Part shown: positions 1 through 11,606 of the stretch, piece by piece
Position numbering within the stretch: the stretch's first letter is position 1
How the letters are laid out: each line of letters starts with the position of its first letter
Source: Capitulum mitella
Lineage: Eukaryota; Arthropoda; Thecostraca; Pollicipedomorpha; Pollicipedidae
NCBI GenBank assembly: GCA_030062745.1
Contig: CP099846.1
Coordinates: 6,321,432-6,385,431, forward strand
DNA: 64,000 nt
Direction of reading: 5' to 3'
Made by a program: the position numbers and the translations under genes
Notes under the pieces: model-generated
Told to the model about the DNA's origin: nothing
Seen by the model: the letters and a program-made list of their open reading frames with translations, nothing else
Databases searched by the model: none

Positions 1-783
1 ACAACAAAATGTTCCACCACCAGATATGCACAAAAATCAATCAGTTGGCAATCAGTTGGTCAACATTGGCCTTTCGCGATGTATCTTTGACTTTGTCACC
101 TCATTTTTGCATTAAACTGGATGACTCTGACATCTTTTCTTCTTGTCTTACCACAACACGCACGACTGATGTAACGAGAGGAGCTAGAATTTCGACGGCG
201 GACTGCCATTTGGTTACAGAGTTAAACGACAGAGACAAATGTGGAGGGGTCCAATGCCTGTCGCCTCAGAAAGCCCCAGCCTCAAGGCCGGGTTGGTGCC
301 ATTTCGGCTGGTCACTGCAATCGCTCAACGACCTTTTGATTTGAAATGCGCTTAACGGTTAACATGTGACAAAATTTGCTGCCAGCTCTGTCCCTGAAAT
401 CAAACTATGACCAATGTCATTCGCCAGAGGGGTAAGGGAAGGGGTGGCGCTCCTCCCAATTTTTGACCGAGTTTAGGGTCGCGACTGTGGGAATAGCTTG
501 CGATTTCTCAGAATTACTGGGGGACGAGTTTGATGATTCCAGACCATTCTTTCCAGCTTTTGTAACGGGCGTTATGTTACCGCCAAGTTGAACGTCATCG
601 CCATGCTAAAATCTCTGGAGAGTGATTGGGGGCTAGGCCTTCCCAGCACCTCCCCCCTCGCTTATGGACCTTCATTCCCCAACTATGACTACTGGCGTTG
701 CATGGAAAGTGGACGATCAGAATCCTCGATATCCCTCCAGGCTTTGAGCCGTGACGGTATCTCCTGACCTGGCCGCCGACCAG
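1..783. other. Upstream non-coding stretch, probably intron
   Basis: I see no convincing coding exon here on either strand. Because the receptor exon that follows begins in mid-protein, this stretch is most simply its preceding intron, with earlier exons outside the window. A short pyrimidine-containing tract with a CTGAC branch-like motif precedes the acceptor at 782-783. Confidence 0.4.
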
Positions 784-1468
784 TCCCCTGACCTCGGTCT
801 GTAACTCGGACCGGTACGCGCCGCAGGTGGCCACGCACACGCAGTACCCGCTGGTGGTGGACCGGTTCTGGGCGACGGTGGGCGCGTGGCGCGTCAGCTC
901 GGACCCAGCCCTGCGCGCCGTCCACCGGCGCATCGCCGCCGACGACAACATCATGAGCCTGTCGCGGCTGGCCCGCCTCGACGGCGGCGGCGTGCCGGAC
1001 GAGGCCGTGATCTTCCTCGACCACGACCGGCTCGTGCACTACCTGGGCGGCCGCTCGTGCCGCTTCAAGCCGGTGGCGGACGCCAGCTTCAGGCCGGGCG
1101 CGGCCTACCTCGGCCTGCGGCGCGGCCTGCCGCAGCGGCGCGCCATCAACGCCGCGCTGCTGCGCATGACGGAGTCGGGCGTGCTGCAGCGGCTACGGCG
1201 GCAGCATTACGCCGGCAGCCCCGAGTGCGAGCCGCCGCCGGCGGCGCCTTCGCTGGACGCCGGCCGGCTGCAGGCCGTGCTGCTGGTGGCGCCGGCCGGC
1301 GCTTGCGCCGCGCTCTTGTGGCTGCTGGCCGAGTGCTGCTGGCGGTGTCTCTCGCCGCCGCCGGCCGCCGCCGACGACGGCCGGTCCCGGCGCGTGGACC
1401 CGGGCGCCAAGGCCGCGCTGGAGCGCCGCCGCACCGCCTGGAGCGCGCCGCTCAGCGACAGGAACTGA
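784..1468 (+). CDS. Ionotropic receptor-like protein, last exon (partial gene)
   Basis: This is the C-terminal part of a variant ionotropic glutamate receptor (IR family), a ligand-gated cation channel subunit used in arthropod chemosensation. The exon starts just after the third membrane segment: residues LTSVCNSDRYAPQV match the usual run out of that segment. It then covers the second lobe of the ligand-binding domain. The stretch YLGLRRGLPQRRAINAALLR followed by MTESGVLQRL is the typical end of that lobe. A final hydrophobic helix follows at about 1264-1345 and then a short cytoplasmic tail, stop at 1466-1468. I chose the AG at 782-783 as acceptor; the AG at 825-826 also keeps the frame but would leave conserved-looking coding sequence in the intron. 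Codons are strongly GC-ending. The subfamily cannot be named because the diagnostic first lobe and pore lie outside the window. Confidence 0.72.
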
Positions 1469-1954
1469 GCGGCAGCGACGGCGGCTGAGCGGAGGCGACG
1501 GAACAGAAAGGCTGAGCTAAGAGAAAGGCGTGTGATGACCCTTATGATGCGAGGGCACGCCGTTCCTTTGAAAGTTTTGATCGTGCTCTGTGATACTGTC
1601 GTGTTGCCACAGCTAGGTAGTTTCTCACCAGACCCAAATATTGGCGGATGATTTAGCAGTGTTTCTCAGAATTCTGGGTCAGCCATAGGAAGCACCGCAC
1701 GAACCAGGGGCGGATGCGATCGTGTTAAGTCAAATAACGCCGTGAGGGGCGGAATCTTACTACCGCGAGTCATATGACTGAGGTGATCGACGTAAGTGAA
1801 AGGTCAAGATGAAACCAAATGTTGTGCACCTGATTCGAGCGATGCGAGGAAGGTAGGTGCAAGGCATTCTAACACAGAGTAGCTGATTACTTGCAGAATA
1901 TGAATTGTACTCATCACAGAGCAGCTGGTTACAAAAACCTTCTAGATCATTCGC
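1469..1954. other. 3' flank of the receptor exon
   Basis: No gene is seen. This presumably holds the receptor 3' UTR. I find no AATAAA before about 4066, so the transcript end cannot be placed. Confidence 0.3.
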
Positions 1955-2540
1955 GTCCTGTCAGCACAGAATTGAAATCCTGGAGTCAGAGGTTCTGACG
2001 TAAGACTTTGAAATCAAAGCCATGCGCAAGCAAATTGAAGCGGTGAACAAACAGCTGGCCGAACAGATTGAAAGCATCGACAACCGCCATGTCAACACGC
2101 TCATCCTGACGTACACCGACTTCGGAAAGGTGAAACAGGATGAGACCATCGGGGATTTGATTCAAAGAGTTAAACACCACGTTTTCTGACTTGCACGTGC
2201 CCAATTCTGACATCCAGAACATGCACCGTTCTCAAGCGAAGTCAAGGCGATATGCAAATGTCTGAGAACAGAGCTACGTGATGCCGCCCCCAACATGCGG
2301 TTCGAACTCGCAGAACGTCCGTACCACAACCGGAACATGAACCCGGTGTTCATGAATGAACCTTTGACTCCGGCCAGGCGTGATGTGCATCATGATCTGT
2401 TGGCCGCAAAACGTTCCGGCCGGATCTACGCGGTGTTCACACGACGAGACGCTGTCTGCTTCGAGGCAGAACAAAAGTCCAGTGGCATCCGGACTGACGA
2501 CAGGCGCAGACTGCAGGACGTCCTGGCAAGCTGCCAAGTC
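1955..2540 (+). mobile_element. LINE ORF1 relic with coiled coil and FP-type C-terminal domain
   Basis: The + strand encodes a broken coiled-coil segment (about 2014-2160, residues such as MRKQIEAVNKQLAEQIESID). After at least one stop and a frame change comes a stretch at 2295-2510 of the form FMNEPLTPARRDVHHDLLAA then KRSGRIYAVFTRRDAV. The FMNEPLTP...L..AK..GRIYAVFTR pattern is the C-terminal domain found in many arthropod LINE ORF1 proteins and shared with the FP protein family. The coiled coil before it fits ORF1, which trimerises and binds the element's RNA. No reverse transcriptase follows, so this is a 5' fragment. The clade cannot be told from ORF1 alone. Confidence 0.55.
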
Positions 2541-3459
2541 CCGCAGAACCAGCGTCACCAGCAGCTCCAGCAGCGGCCTGGTCAGGACAGTCGCCTCGGG
2601 CGGTCCGCGGCGCGCCGCTCGCCGCCGCTCGGTGCCGCGGGCCACGCTGGCGGCGGGCCGGCTCGCAGCGGTTCGCCCGGCGGGCGGGCGGCGGCGGCCG
2701 GCCGCTCGGCGGGTGTTACCGGCGCCGGAGCAGCGCGTCCCTCCTGCAGGCGATCAGCCGGGGCGTCAGCACGCTGATTGCAGGTCCAGTCGTCGGCGCT
2801 GCTGAAGGGTCCTGCGGTGGCCGCTGAGCCGGACCGGCCAGCAGGTGTTCAGCGGGGGACAGGTTTACAGGCCGGTGGGAGAGCACAGTCGGCTGACGAT
2901 CTCAATTAGCGTCACTATACTCGTGCTGGTGCAAATCAGTAAGTGTGTATAGTTCGAACAAATGACTGGCGGACTGATCGACATTGATTGCTGCTGGTGG
3001 TACTGTTCGGATTCTCTGACTCGCTTCAGATGAAGTTAAATATCCGGCAGAGTTGCATACGTCATGAGTACATCCAACCAGACATGACTGTGTATAATCG
3101 TCAAGATGTCGTCTTCAGACGAGGAGTGTGTTTCACCGTTGCGTATGATGCGCTTCAAATTCCGTGCATGATTATGAACTTAACTGAGCAATTTCATATC
3201 TGTTGGGACGCTTGCCGGTTGTGAATGACTTTTACTTTAGCTCCGTATCGTAAGCAATTCAGTGGGTCTTTATAACACGTGTAGCGTCGCTGCTCTGCTG
3301 GCTTAGAACGTGCATTGACCGTCTAGTTGCGTCCTGACCTGCCACAGTCGCTTACGTTTACGCGGCCACTGTCAGTTTGACTGCTGTTATGGGGTCCGCT
3401 GAACGCTGGCTGGTCGGGCGGGCAGCGCGCCCGCCGCTCCTGCGGCACCCCCCCCCCCG

Positions 3460-3467
3460 TGACGTCA
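3460..3467. promoter_or_regulatory. CRE-type palindrome TGACGTCA
   Basis: Perfect 8-bp palindrome bound by CREB/ATF bZIP proteins. It sits in a GC-rich, C-run-containing patch. No adjacent gene start is visible, so function is unproven. Confidence 0.3.
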
Positions 3468-4120
3468 CGCCCTCGGGTGCGCCGCGCAGCTGCGGTGGTA
3501 GCCGGTGGACATGTGACCCCCTTGCCCAAGCTGGCGGTTGGAGTAAATCGTTGGGCGAGCTCTGACCATGGTTCAGAGCTTGTCATATTTGTTCTCATAA
3601 GCTTGCCACTTTATAAGGCAATACTACATGTCTCACGCGTATTTAGGGCGTTCGATCACAATAGCTTGATGGTATCTGCAGAGACCCTCGGCCTACCAGT
3701 TTGTCATTAGGGCTCCAGGTCAACGGACCCAAGTATGTTGCCGCAGGGCAATGGGTCACCTCGTGGCTCACTCTTCTTTCGCTCAGAGCGCAGAGTAAGC
3801 CAGCCGTGTTTCTACCGCTCTCCATGCTCTCCTCAAAGAGAGAGAGAGAGAGAGCACTGGCAGCGCGCTCAGCGGAATTAGTGCTAAGATCGCAGTCCAC
3901 AGAGGCACGACCGCACACGAACATGTCAATCCACGTTCAGTCCTACACAGGCCGGCGGCTTCGGACCTTCGCTGTTGGTGGCAACTTGATAAGCACTTCG
4001 TATCGTCTGATGATGCATTCGAGTTCTGTTGTGCTTCCCATAATCTCACCCTTAAGCACTTGAAAGAATAAAAATAATGCCGATGAAATGCAGGGGCCTT
4101 AGCTAACAAAAGAAACGTCG

Positions 4121-4128
4121 TGACGTCA
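4121..4128. promoter_or_regulatory. CRE-type palindrome TGACGTCA
   Basis: A second perfect copy about 660 bp from the first. The perfect 8-mer is seen directly; any regulatory role is inference. Confidence 0.25.
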
Positions 4129-4339
4129 CGCATCGTGTTCGTAAAGCATAATGTGGTTTTAATGTGGTTTTTCTTCAATATACTCTTACGGCAAAGTTGC
4201 TTTTTCAGCAGTTTATGGAGATGTAAATGTTACCATTTGTGCTACTCTTCGCTCAGTCGAGGAAAATGCGTAGTGACGGGAAGTAACACACAACACAGCA
4301 ATGGGTCAATGATAAAAGAAATAGAAATCAATTCTGCTT

Positions 4340-5275
4340 GCAGAAATTATGTCATTGTGGTATGCAAAAAAGTACCCATAGTTCCGCTATTGTCAACATA
4401 TATGGACCAAACGGAGACTGTCGGATTTTTGCAAAAGTTCTTGAACATTTGGAAGAAATCGAGGTGGATCGTATAATACTCGTCGGCGATCTAATTTCAT
4501 AATGGATCCTGACACTAAACGCAAAGCAAACATTTATGCTGCTGGCCGACAAATACAGCTTGGTCAACACATGAAGGCACATGTATCCAGTCGAGTGCAA
4601 ATATACAAAGATGCGTAAAAATCCTTTCCATTGTGGACGTCTTCATGTTTTTTGTGGGTGGCCACTTACTAAATTTTGCCACAGATGTCGACGTTATGCT
4701 CGGGTACAGAGCAGATCATAGTGCAATAACACAGCGCGAACACAACAACGGTCAAAATTGAATGGGCTCCGGTTGTTTAATGTCTCACATTTACTTGACG
4801 AAGAATACGTGCAGCGGATTTAGTCGTGCATACATGACACATTGGTACAGTGTGCTGTCCCGATATACTAACAGGACTTCTATAACGATTATCGCACTTA
4901 TGCTGGAATACAGCTTACTGTTAGTGACTGTCTGTTTTAAGAGACGCTTACAGTGATGCTAAGAATAGAAAGTGTCAAATTTTCAAAGCAAAAAGCTTGA
5001 CAACTCATATCATCGGAACTTAGAAGATAACCTGAAGCAAGAAGTTTCCACATCACGAGCGATGTTTGACGCCATGGCTATGCAAAGGGACTCAACTTTG
5101 TTAGATATTGCTAAGAGCAAATTAGAAGGAATGACGCAGCCTATGATTCAAGGACTGGTCATTCGTTCTCCACTTGCATGACCTGAGCAAGGAGAGAAGA
5201 ATTATAAATATCTTTTTGTCACTAAAAAGGAAAACAATTACAAGGAAAAAAAAGCCCTACCGTTCTATAACCTGA
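4340..5275 (+). mobile_element. Decayed LINE ORF2: endonuclease to linker (L1/Tx1-like)
   Basis: Fragments in shifting + frames follow the order of an apurinic-type endonuclease domain. They include VNIYGPNGDCRIFAKVLEHL (about 4393-4452), IILVGDLIS (the GDFN block, degenerate), then KYSLVNT and a CRRYARVQSRS segment where the GYRTDHSA block normally lies. At 5095-5270 comes the linker seen before reverse transcriptase in L1/Tx1-type elements: LEGMTQPMIQGLVIRSPLA then QGEKNYKYLF. Several stops and frame changes interrupt it and the reverse transcriptase is missing, so it is a dead internal fragment. Assignment to L1/Tx1 rather than another endonuclease-bearing clade rests on the IRS...A...QGEKN.KYF block. 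Confidence 0.6.
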
Positions 5276-5705
5276 TATTCAAGACTCTCATGATCTGAGA
5301 GAAAATTGACACGATGATGGGACCTGGCTAAGGTATCTCAGAACTCCGACAGCTAGGTGGGCATTCAAAACTTTTCGAAATATCAGATGTCAGAGTTCAA
5401 GGTCATTTAAGCAAAATGTATTTAGTGTATTCAGGTAGGCGATCCTGTGATTGTTCAAACAGAGATGATTCTCTCAGAGTTAACGCGTAATTTACAAGTT
5501 CAGTACAGCGCCGAGAATAGCAGTGAATTAGATGAACGTTCGTGAAGCTAGCAGCAGATTTATATTAAGCTGTAGACTGATATTCCGGACTCTCGCGATC
5601 TCGCTGAAAATTGGCACGCTGACAGAACATGGCTTAGGCATCTCAGAACTCCAAAAGCTGAGGTGGACATCGAAAATTTTGAAATACCAGAGGTCAAAGA
5701 GAGAG
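5268..5705 (+). repeat. Diverged direct duplication, about 300-bp offset
   Basis: About 135 bp at 5268-5405 recurs at 5567-5702 with many substitutions. Shared blocks in the same order include CTGATATTC, GGCTNAGG, ATCTCAGAACTCC and TCAGAG/CCAGAGGTCAA. The second copy ends in a GA-rich run at 5697-5712. I see no coding meaning. Confidence 0.55.
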
Positions 5706-5739
5706 AGAGAGGGATGCAGATCCCAATGGGATGGGGGCG

Positions 5740-6670
5740 ATCGCCATCCTCCTGAGGTCTAAGAAGGTGTCCCTCTCAGACTCAAAACGGGCCGTATGAG
5801 TTCCACGGTGTCTGAAAACAAGACTGGTTCTCGATGCAACTAGGGAGGTTTCTGAGAGGGTTACATGACCCCTGAGACCACAACAGGATTCTGACAGTGT
5901 GAATTTCCCCTGAGACCGCCAGAAGGATCACAGGGCCCCTGAGACGACCAAGATGACCTTTGAGTCCTTGACGACCAAGAGTCCTTGGACGGGATAGGGG
6001 CTCCAAAGGGTTCTATGGACCTGTGTGAAAAGCTAAAGGTTCCTGATGGAGTAAGAGTGCCTCAGGGAGGGTTAATGAGACCCTGAGGCGGCAAGCTGGT
6101 CCCTAAGATCAACAGAAGGACCCCTGAAACTCTCCAAAGGTCCCTGGGACCACAAGAGGGACCCAATACGGCAAAGGGCCCATGACACCGCTTTAAATGC
6201 CAGAGAGGCCCCTGAGGCAGCAAGAACTTAAGATGGTGCCTTGTTCGGGACGAGGAGACCCTGGCCAGCCAGAGGAACTTCCTGAACAAGGATTCATCAG
6301 TGACCTCCTCAACCTCGAGAGGAGCCACCGATGGGCTACACTGGTCTTCTTCAAAACTTGAGGGGTCCTTGATACAGCCAGGGGGCCTCTGGGAGGCCAG
6401 GTGGGTCGAGGGACTGCAAGATAGGCCCCTACACGGCAGATGGCCTCTGAGACCGCCAAAAAGATCGGGGGACCCCTGCGAGGCAAAGACGATAAGAGGA
6501 ACTCTTAGACGGTATGGGGCCATGGACGGCCCGAAGGCTCCCGAGTGTGTGAGGTGGGCTCCTGGCACGGAAAAGGTCACGCTGAGACTGCCAGTGAGGC
6601 CACGGAATCGCCAGCAAAGGCCCCGATACGTCTATAGGGGCCTTGAGACTGTCAGGTATACCCTAGTAAC
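5740..6670 (+). repeat. Degenerate minisatellite, unit about 30-35 bp
   Basis: Irregular units built on CCCCTGAGACCGCCAGAAGG and close variants run through this stretch, for example near 5867, 5904, 5934, 6208 and 6443. The minus strand reads as long Pro/Arg-rich frames, but those follow from the repeat and are not gene evidence. Unit lengths drift, so this is an old array. Confidence 0.6.
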
Positions 6671-7228
6671 AGAGGAAGACCCCTGCTCCCGTCGTTTAAT
6701 TATGGTCTTTGGAAACCTGATGTGGCTAGAAAACCACATCGTGTTTCTGATGCGATTTCTTCGTATCTCGGTTTATAGTCGATGGTAAGTCTTATCAGTG
6801 CATTGAGTAAAAGAGATTTTTATTTTGCTCCTTATCACTAGCAGTTTTTCTTTCCCATGCATTAGCAGGCGACTTGCGCCGGGCAGCTACTGATCAACTG
6901 CATGTGTCCTATCAGCTTTCGAAATCATCTGGCGTTTCAGCCATGCTAATTTCATACTGCCAAGAAAACTTAAGCGTCGAGCGTTTTCATTCCGTCACGT
7001 ACGTAACTGTACCAGCTTTGTACGTTTTATTTTATCGCCTTTGTCGCCCCAAACAAAATTGATGGCATCGCTTCCTTTTGTTCCATACGTTGATGTGACG
7101 GGCTTGGCAAGGCCAGGAACAAATAAACTAGTTTAGACAGCAACAGTGCTTTTACACTGCATATTTTGTGAGCAGGGGTGAGGTTTCTGCTCTGCCGCTG
7201 TTCTACGTCGCGACAAATTGTAGGTAAT
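6671..7228. other. Unassigned intergenic DNA
   Basis: I see no gene, no terminal repeat and no strong simple repeat between the degenerate minisatellite and the piggyBac-like MITE. Confidence 0.4.
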
Positions 7229-8783
7229 TCAACCCTATTCCCGAAGGGCTAGACAGTAAGGCAGACTCCCGGTAGGGGGCGAATTGCCCCCCTCCCAAGA
7301 ACTACGCATTCTGTTTTGTTGCAACAAATGGCATCGATTTGCCGTAATATAAACTACATTCTTATAAAAAGAAGTTTCCAAAATTTTAAAAGAAGTAGAC
7401 ATGGGAAAAAGTCAAAATGGAGATGTTTCTGGACTTCTTATAACTCTGTTGTTTATGGACCGATTTTAATGAAATGGTCATGAATCGAGGGATTATAAAA
7501 GGGGCTTTCGTCACTGGTCCATGCATTAAAATTTGGAGGAGAATTATAGGTGTTTGCAGGGTTTCGAAAATAGGAGGATAAGTTTTCAACAACTGGATTA
7601 AAAAAAGTCCAAAAGAGCTTGTTTAGCTTCCACTAGTCATGTTATGCTGAAGAAGTACAAATCGTATTGCACTGTTTGTATAATGTCAGTAAAGGCTGTG
7701 CCAAAGTCATGAAGAGGGGAAACTGTCACGTTCACATGTTCACATGTTCAAGTCAGCCTGCGACCTTTGACTTTAAATTACCGCCAGTGACCTTAGAGCC
7801 ACATGGAACGATGCTGAGTGCATTTCATATTGTTTAGAAATGTTTCCAATCATTTAAGTTCATTCTACTTCCAAAATTTCATTTTACGGCTGTTGTGATG
7901 TAGGGTAGGCGCACTGACATTTTAGGTCATAGCTCCGTGACCCGACCTGATATCAAGCTGAAACTTGGTACACAAGTAGAAAACACCCTTCTACGTCACA
8001 GTTGTTCTGGGTTTGGTTGGCATTTGGAAAAATAACGCCAAAATTACCGTCAAAAAAACAGATTTTGATTTTTGATCTTGACCCGACCTTGCGAAATGGT
8101 CCAAGATTAATAAAATTACGTTTGTATGCTTGCCCAACTATTTACCTGAACACCCACTTAAGGTTTTAAGTTCTGTCTAAAAACGCTATTTTTTGGTAGT
8201 TATTTTCCTTTTACTTTCAACAGGGCCAAAAAATGACCTGAGGAGCCTCCCAAAAACGTTGGCTGGCTCCTCCCCTGAACAAGATAGAATTACGAAATTC
8301 CGTGGAGCTGCTCTAAAACTCTTGGAATTGGCTAGCAAAACAGCCGGGGAGGGATTCAGCCTGTAACAAAGTTCACATCATGGCTTTAAAGTAGGGATGC
8401 ACCGGATCGGGATTTTTGTGATCCGGCCGGATACCGGATATGCCGGATCGGGGTGCCGGATATCCGGCCGGATACCGGATATTATGTTTACATGTTTTTA
8501 TTTACTATTTCTATTGAAATAATGAAACCAAAAAGACTGAATAGAAAAGAAAAATATGAGAAACTGAAAAAAATAGTAGAAAATGCCCACAGCTTGTGAG
8601 TCGATATCTTCAGGGCCAAATGAGGTGGAAAAGGTCAACTTTGGACACTTTATCGGCCTGTACAGGCCATTCCGTACAACTTTTCGAACGAAACGGGTTG
8701 TTTGTTGGGCCGTTAAAACGTGGAATACGATAACTTCCATTCATTTGGCGTCTTGACTGGGGATTTTGGGTCGAGGTCATGTC

Positions 8784-8796
8784 AGGTCAATGACCT
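8784..8796. promoter_or_regulatory. Perfect AGGTCA inverted repeat, 1-bp spacer
   Basis: AGGTCAATGACCT is an ideal palindrome with one spacer base. This is the PAL1/IR1 arrangement known as a high-affinity site for the EcR-USP ecdysone receptor. It lies inside the hAT element and next to further AGGTCA half sites. Binding is inferred from the motif only. Confidence 0.45.
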
Positions 8797-9015
8797 GTGA
8801 TGTCATTTTTTCATCTTTTACAGATCAGATTTTGAACAACACGGGACACTTTGAGAGTAAATGAGGGCGCGACATGTATCTTTTGGCGTATTTTCAGTGA
8901 AGGTAGCTAACATCGGTACATCTGGTCATTTCCAGCGTTTATATCTCTGTATGTATGTATAGCTATGTATGTATATACATGTCAATATCAATATGCCAAA
9001 CGTGTTTTAGAAGGG

Positions 9016-9450
9016 ACTTTGAATGCGTATTTCACACATATCGATGTATTGCAAAACAAATCTGGACCAGGTCACAAAAACCTGCCCTTGACCTTTGATG
9101 ACTTTGACCTGAAATGACTCTGGCATATATATAAGCGTCTGCATGTGCGCACACGTGTCTTCATTATCGTCTTTGAATGCATATTTCATACAAATCGACA
9201 TGTCGCAGAACAAATCTGAGCAAGGTCACAAGATATTTGACCTTGGCCTTTAACGACCTTGACTTTCACTGACCTTGGAATATGTAAGCGTATCAGTGTG
9301 CGCACACGTGTTTTTATTAGGGCCTTCGAATGCATATTTCATACAAACTGACATGTTGCAAAGGAAATCTGGATCAGGTCACAAACCTTGATCTTTGATG
9401 CCTTTAACCCTTATTGACCCTGGCTGTGGCCTTGGCAAGTCCATCACTTA
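9016..9450 (+). repeat. Three-unit tandem array, period about 155 bp, rich in AGGTCA
   Basis: Three units begin near 9016, 9170 and 9325 with TTGAATGC(A/G)TATTTCA. Each goes through a GCAAA(A/G)...AAATCTG block to CAAGGTCACA or CAGGTCACA, followed by TGACCTTTGA-like words. Two units also share GTGCGCACACGTGT. AGGTCA words, alone or preceded by CA, resemble nuclear-receptor half sites. The sister hAT copy lacks this array. Confidence 0.7.
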
Positions 9451-9739
9451 TGCCCGAATGACATCGCCTGATTATGTTCAAACAGCAGTCTTAAGTAGAA
9501 CGCCACTTCTTTCACAAAGCCCCCATTTGTCAACGACAACCGTCGTGTTCGTGATGTTTGTCTGACTTCAAATGCTTGAAACTTCAAAATTTTCGGCTGA
9601 TTTCCAATTTCTCTACGGCATTCGACGAGTTATTCAATTGCCATAAATGTCACAAAGTAACAGCAACCAGCTGAGATGCGTTCTCGAGATATTCAAGAAG
9701 AGCAGGTGGGGGGGGGGGGGGCACAAAAAGATTCCCATT

Positions 9740-10527
9740 CCAGTGCGCGTGTTAAAAGACAGCTGTAGCTGATTCGAGATGTAAAAATAACGGGTGTCAT
9801 AACGCGTTCCGGCTGGAAGGTTTGGAATCTCCAGAACGTACGTGACAAGAAAATATTGGTGGCAAACAAAGTTCGGTACCGAAAGAGCAAGAGGTCACCC
9901 CAGGTCACCCGAAAACAAGAGGTCGCCCAAATGACCCGCATCCGGAAACTGTCCCGCGGATCACATGAAATCGGGAAGAACGGGGCATTGCCATCGACGA
10001 CGAAAGCTACTTCACCTACCACGAGAGGTATATGTCAGGAAATCTTGGGTACTCTGTTGGAGCACGTCCAGCAGAAGTCCAGCAGAAGTACAACTGAGGC
10101 CAGAGAGCAAGTTTCCCTGCAATCTTTTCGTGTGGCCCTCCATCTCTCTCAGGGGTGTGACAAAGCCGGCTATCATGCCGGGTATGGGTAATGCTGATGG
10201 TAACGTGTACCGTGAGAAGTGCGTAGGAGATGTGCTCATCCGATATTTGGATGAGGACTGTTTCGAGAGGGACATGTTGATCTGGCCAGACTTGGCCAGC
10301 GCTCATTATGCGAAGAAAACGCTCAAGTTGCTGGAAGAGGCCAGTGTGCCGTATGTAGTACGTGACAGCAGTCCTCCTGTGTGCACCAGGTGTGTCCTAC
10401 TGAGGACATCTGGGGCATCATTAAGCAGAGGATGTATCAGGGAGACTGGTACGTAACATTCAAAGTCGTCCTAAAGCGGTGGATGAGCCAGGTGATCGCT
10501 GCTCTGGACCTAGAGATACCGCGTTAA
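9740..10527 (+). pseudogene. mariner/Tc1-type transposase relic inside the hAT element
   Basis: Three + frames together give the order of a mariner-type transposase. The helix-turn-helix end is RSGWKVWNLQNV (about 9806). The first catalytic block is IDDESYFTYHERYMSG (near 9994). Then come SISLRGVTKPAIMPG (10148-10190), the second catalytic block LIWPDLASAHYAKKTL (10276-10325), a degenerate PP block, and a third block EDIWGIIKQRMYQGDW before a stop at 10524-10526. At least two frame changes and an internal stop (at 10093-10095 in the first-block frame) make it inactive. The cut-and-paste DDE residues are still partly readable. No terminal repeats of its own are seen. Confidence 0.75.
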
Positions 10528-11606
10528 ATGCTGGTGCGCGTACCCAGGCGCGTGCGTGTTGCCGACAGATGAGAGGTGATGGAGATGATCCATTAAGCAA
10601 AAACTGACCGCAACGGTTATGACTACATTTCTGCAAAGTTTAATGTTCATACAGTAATAAATGTGCTTACGGTATGACTTTAAATACTGTCTCATTTTCC
10701 AGTGCCCACAATTTATATTTTTCCTTAATGCATTTGTGTCAGAATTTGAGAAAGATAAGAAATATTTCGAAAAAAGGAAGATAATAAATCATAAGATAAT
10801 CAAAATCATAAGATGGGCTACAGACCGCATGCTGGCTATTTTTTCACAGTTTTGAACTTGAGTCCCATTCTTACAAAGATATGTCCGAACCCTCCCAGAC
10901 CAATACAGAAAAGAATTGGTCCCAAGGTCTCCAGACCGACCTGGAACTGCCAGTTACATCGACAATCTAACGCAACAAGCCAAGTTTCCCCTGAAACGGT
11001 TTTGGACGCAGACATTAGAGCACCATCTTGATTGTACACCGGGAGGTTAAATATCCGGCAGTGTCCGGCCGGATCACAAAAATATCCGGCCGGATACCGG
11101 ATACCGGATAATCTCTAATATCCGGCCGGATATCCGGTGCATCCCTACTTTAAAGTCTCCATGTCAGAAACCTTCAGATTTCAATGTTTGCTAAATTTTT
11201 CTAAATCATAGAGGTTTTCCTTCAAAAGCCTTTGGTTTGGAAGACCAGATGATACCGACTCTGGTTCCCAGAGTCGGCATCGAAGGGAATCAGACAAAGA
11301 CATCTGAGAACAGATTAACTCCTCAAGTACATCAATCGTGCCGCAGTGCCGCTAGGCGAATCATATCCGTAATGTTAAACGATACTTCCTTTTTGCAATC
11401 TTAAAATAACTCACACCCGAGGAAACTTCTGAGCTCTTGCATCCGCCTTATATCAGCCGTCTCTTCGAATTCCTTGCGTTCTCACGCTCGTTCATTGGTT
11501 AAAGCCCAGTCTTTCCAGAATATTCGGATTGCAAAGCGCCCCCTGATTGGAAGTATATGATATCATAACCGCACCATCCCCTTTCATCACTTCCGTTCGT
11601 AAGTAG

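Larger units (their letters stand above)
2541..4339. other. Unassigned intergenic DNA
   Basis: No supported gene. A GC-rich patch lies at about 2560-2800 and a short (GA)n run at 3836-3854. Two perfect cAMP-response-type sites (TGACGTCA) occur at 3460 and 4121. The open frames present are short and show no family resemblance. Confidence 0.4.
8392..11147. mobile_element. hAT-type element (2.76 kb) with CCGGAT-rich ends
   Basis: The termini are the inverted repeat TAGGGATGCACCGG, with subterminal arrays of CCGGCCGGATA-type words over about 90-100 bp. A perfect 8-bp target duplication CTTTAAAG lies at 8384-8391 and 11148-11155, the hAT signature. The inner parts near both ends match the sister copy at 13609-14767 in reverse orientation. 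Homology stops near 8610 and resumes near 10715. The middle carries an ecdysone-response-like palindrome, a three-unit tandem array and a mariner transposase relic. No hAT transposase is visible, so it is non-autonomous. Confidence 0.88.

Noticed and set aside
2295-2805. Two overlapping + ORFs treated as a host gene
   Set aside because: The left part is the LINE ORF1 domain and the right part is GC-rich noise with conflicting frames.
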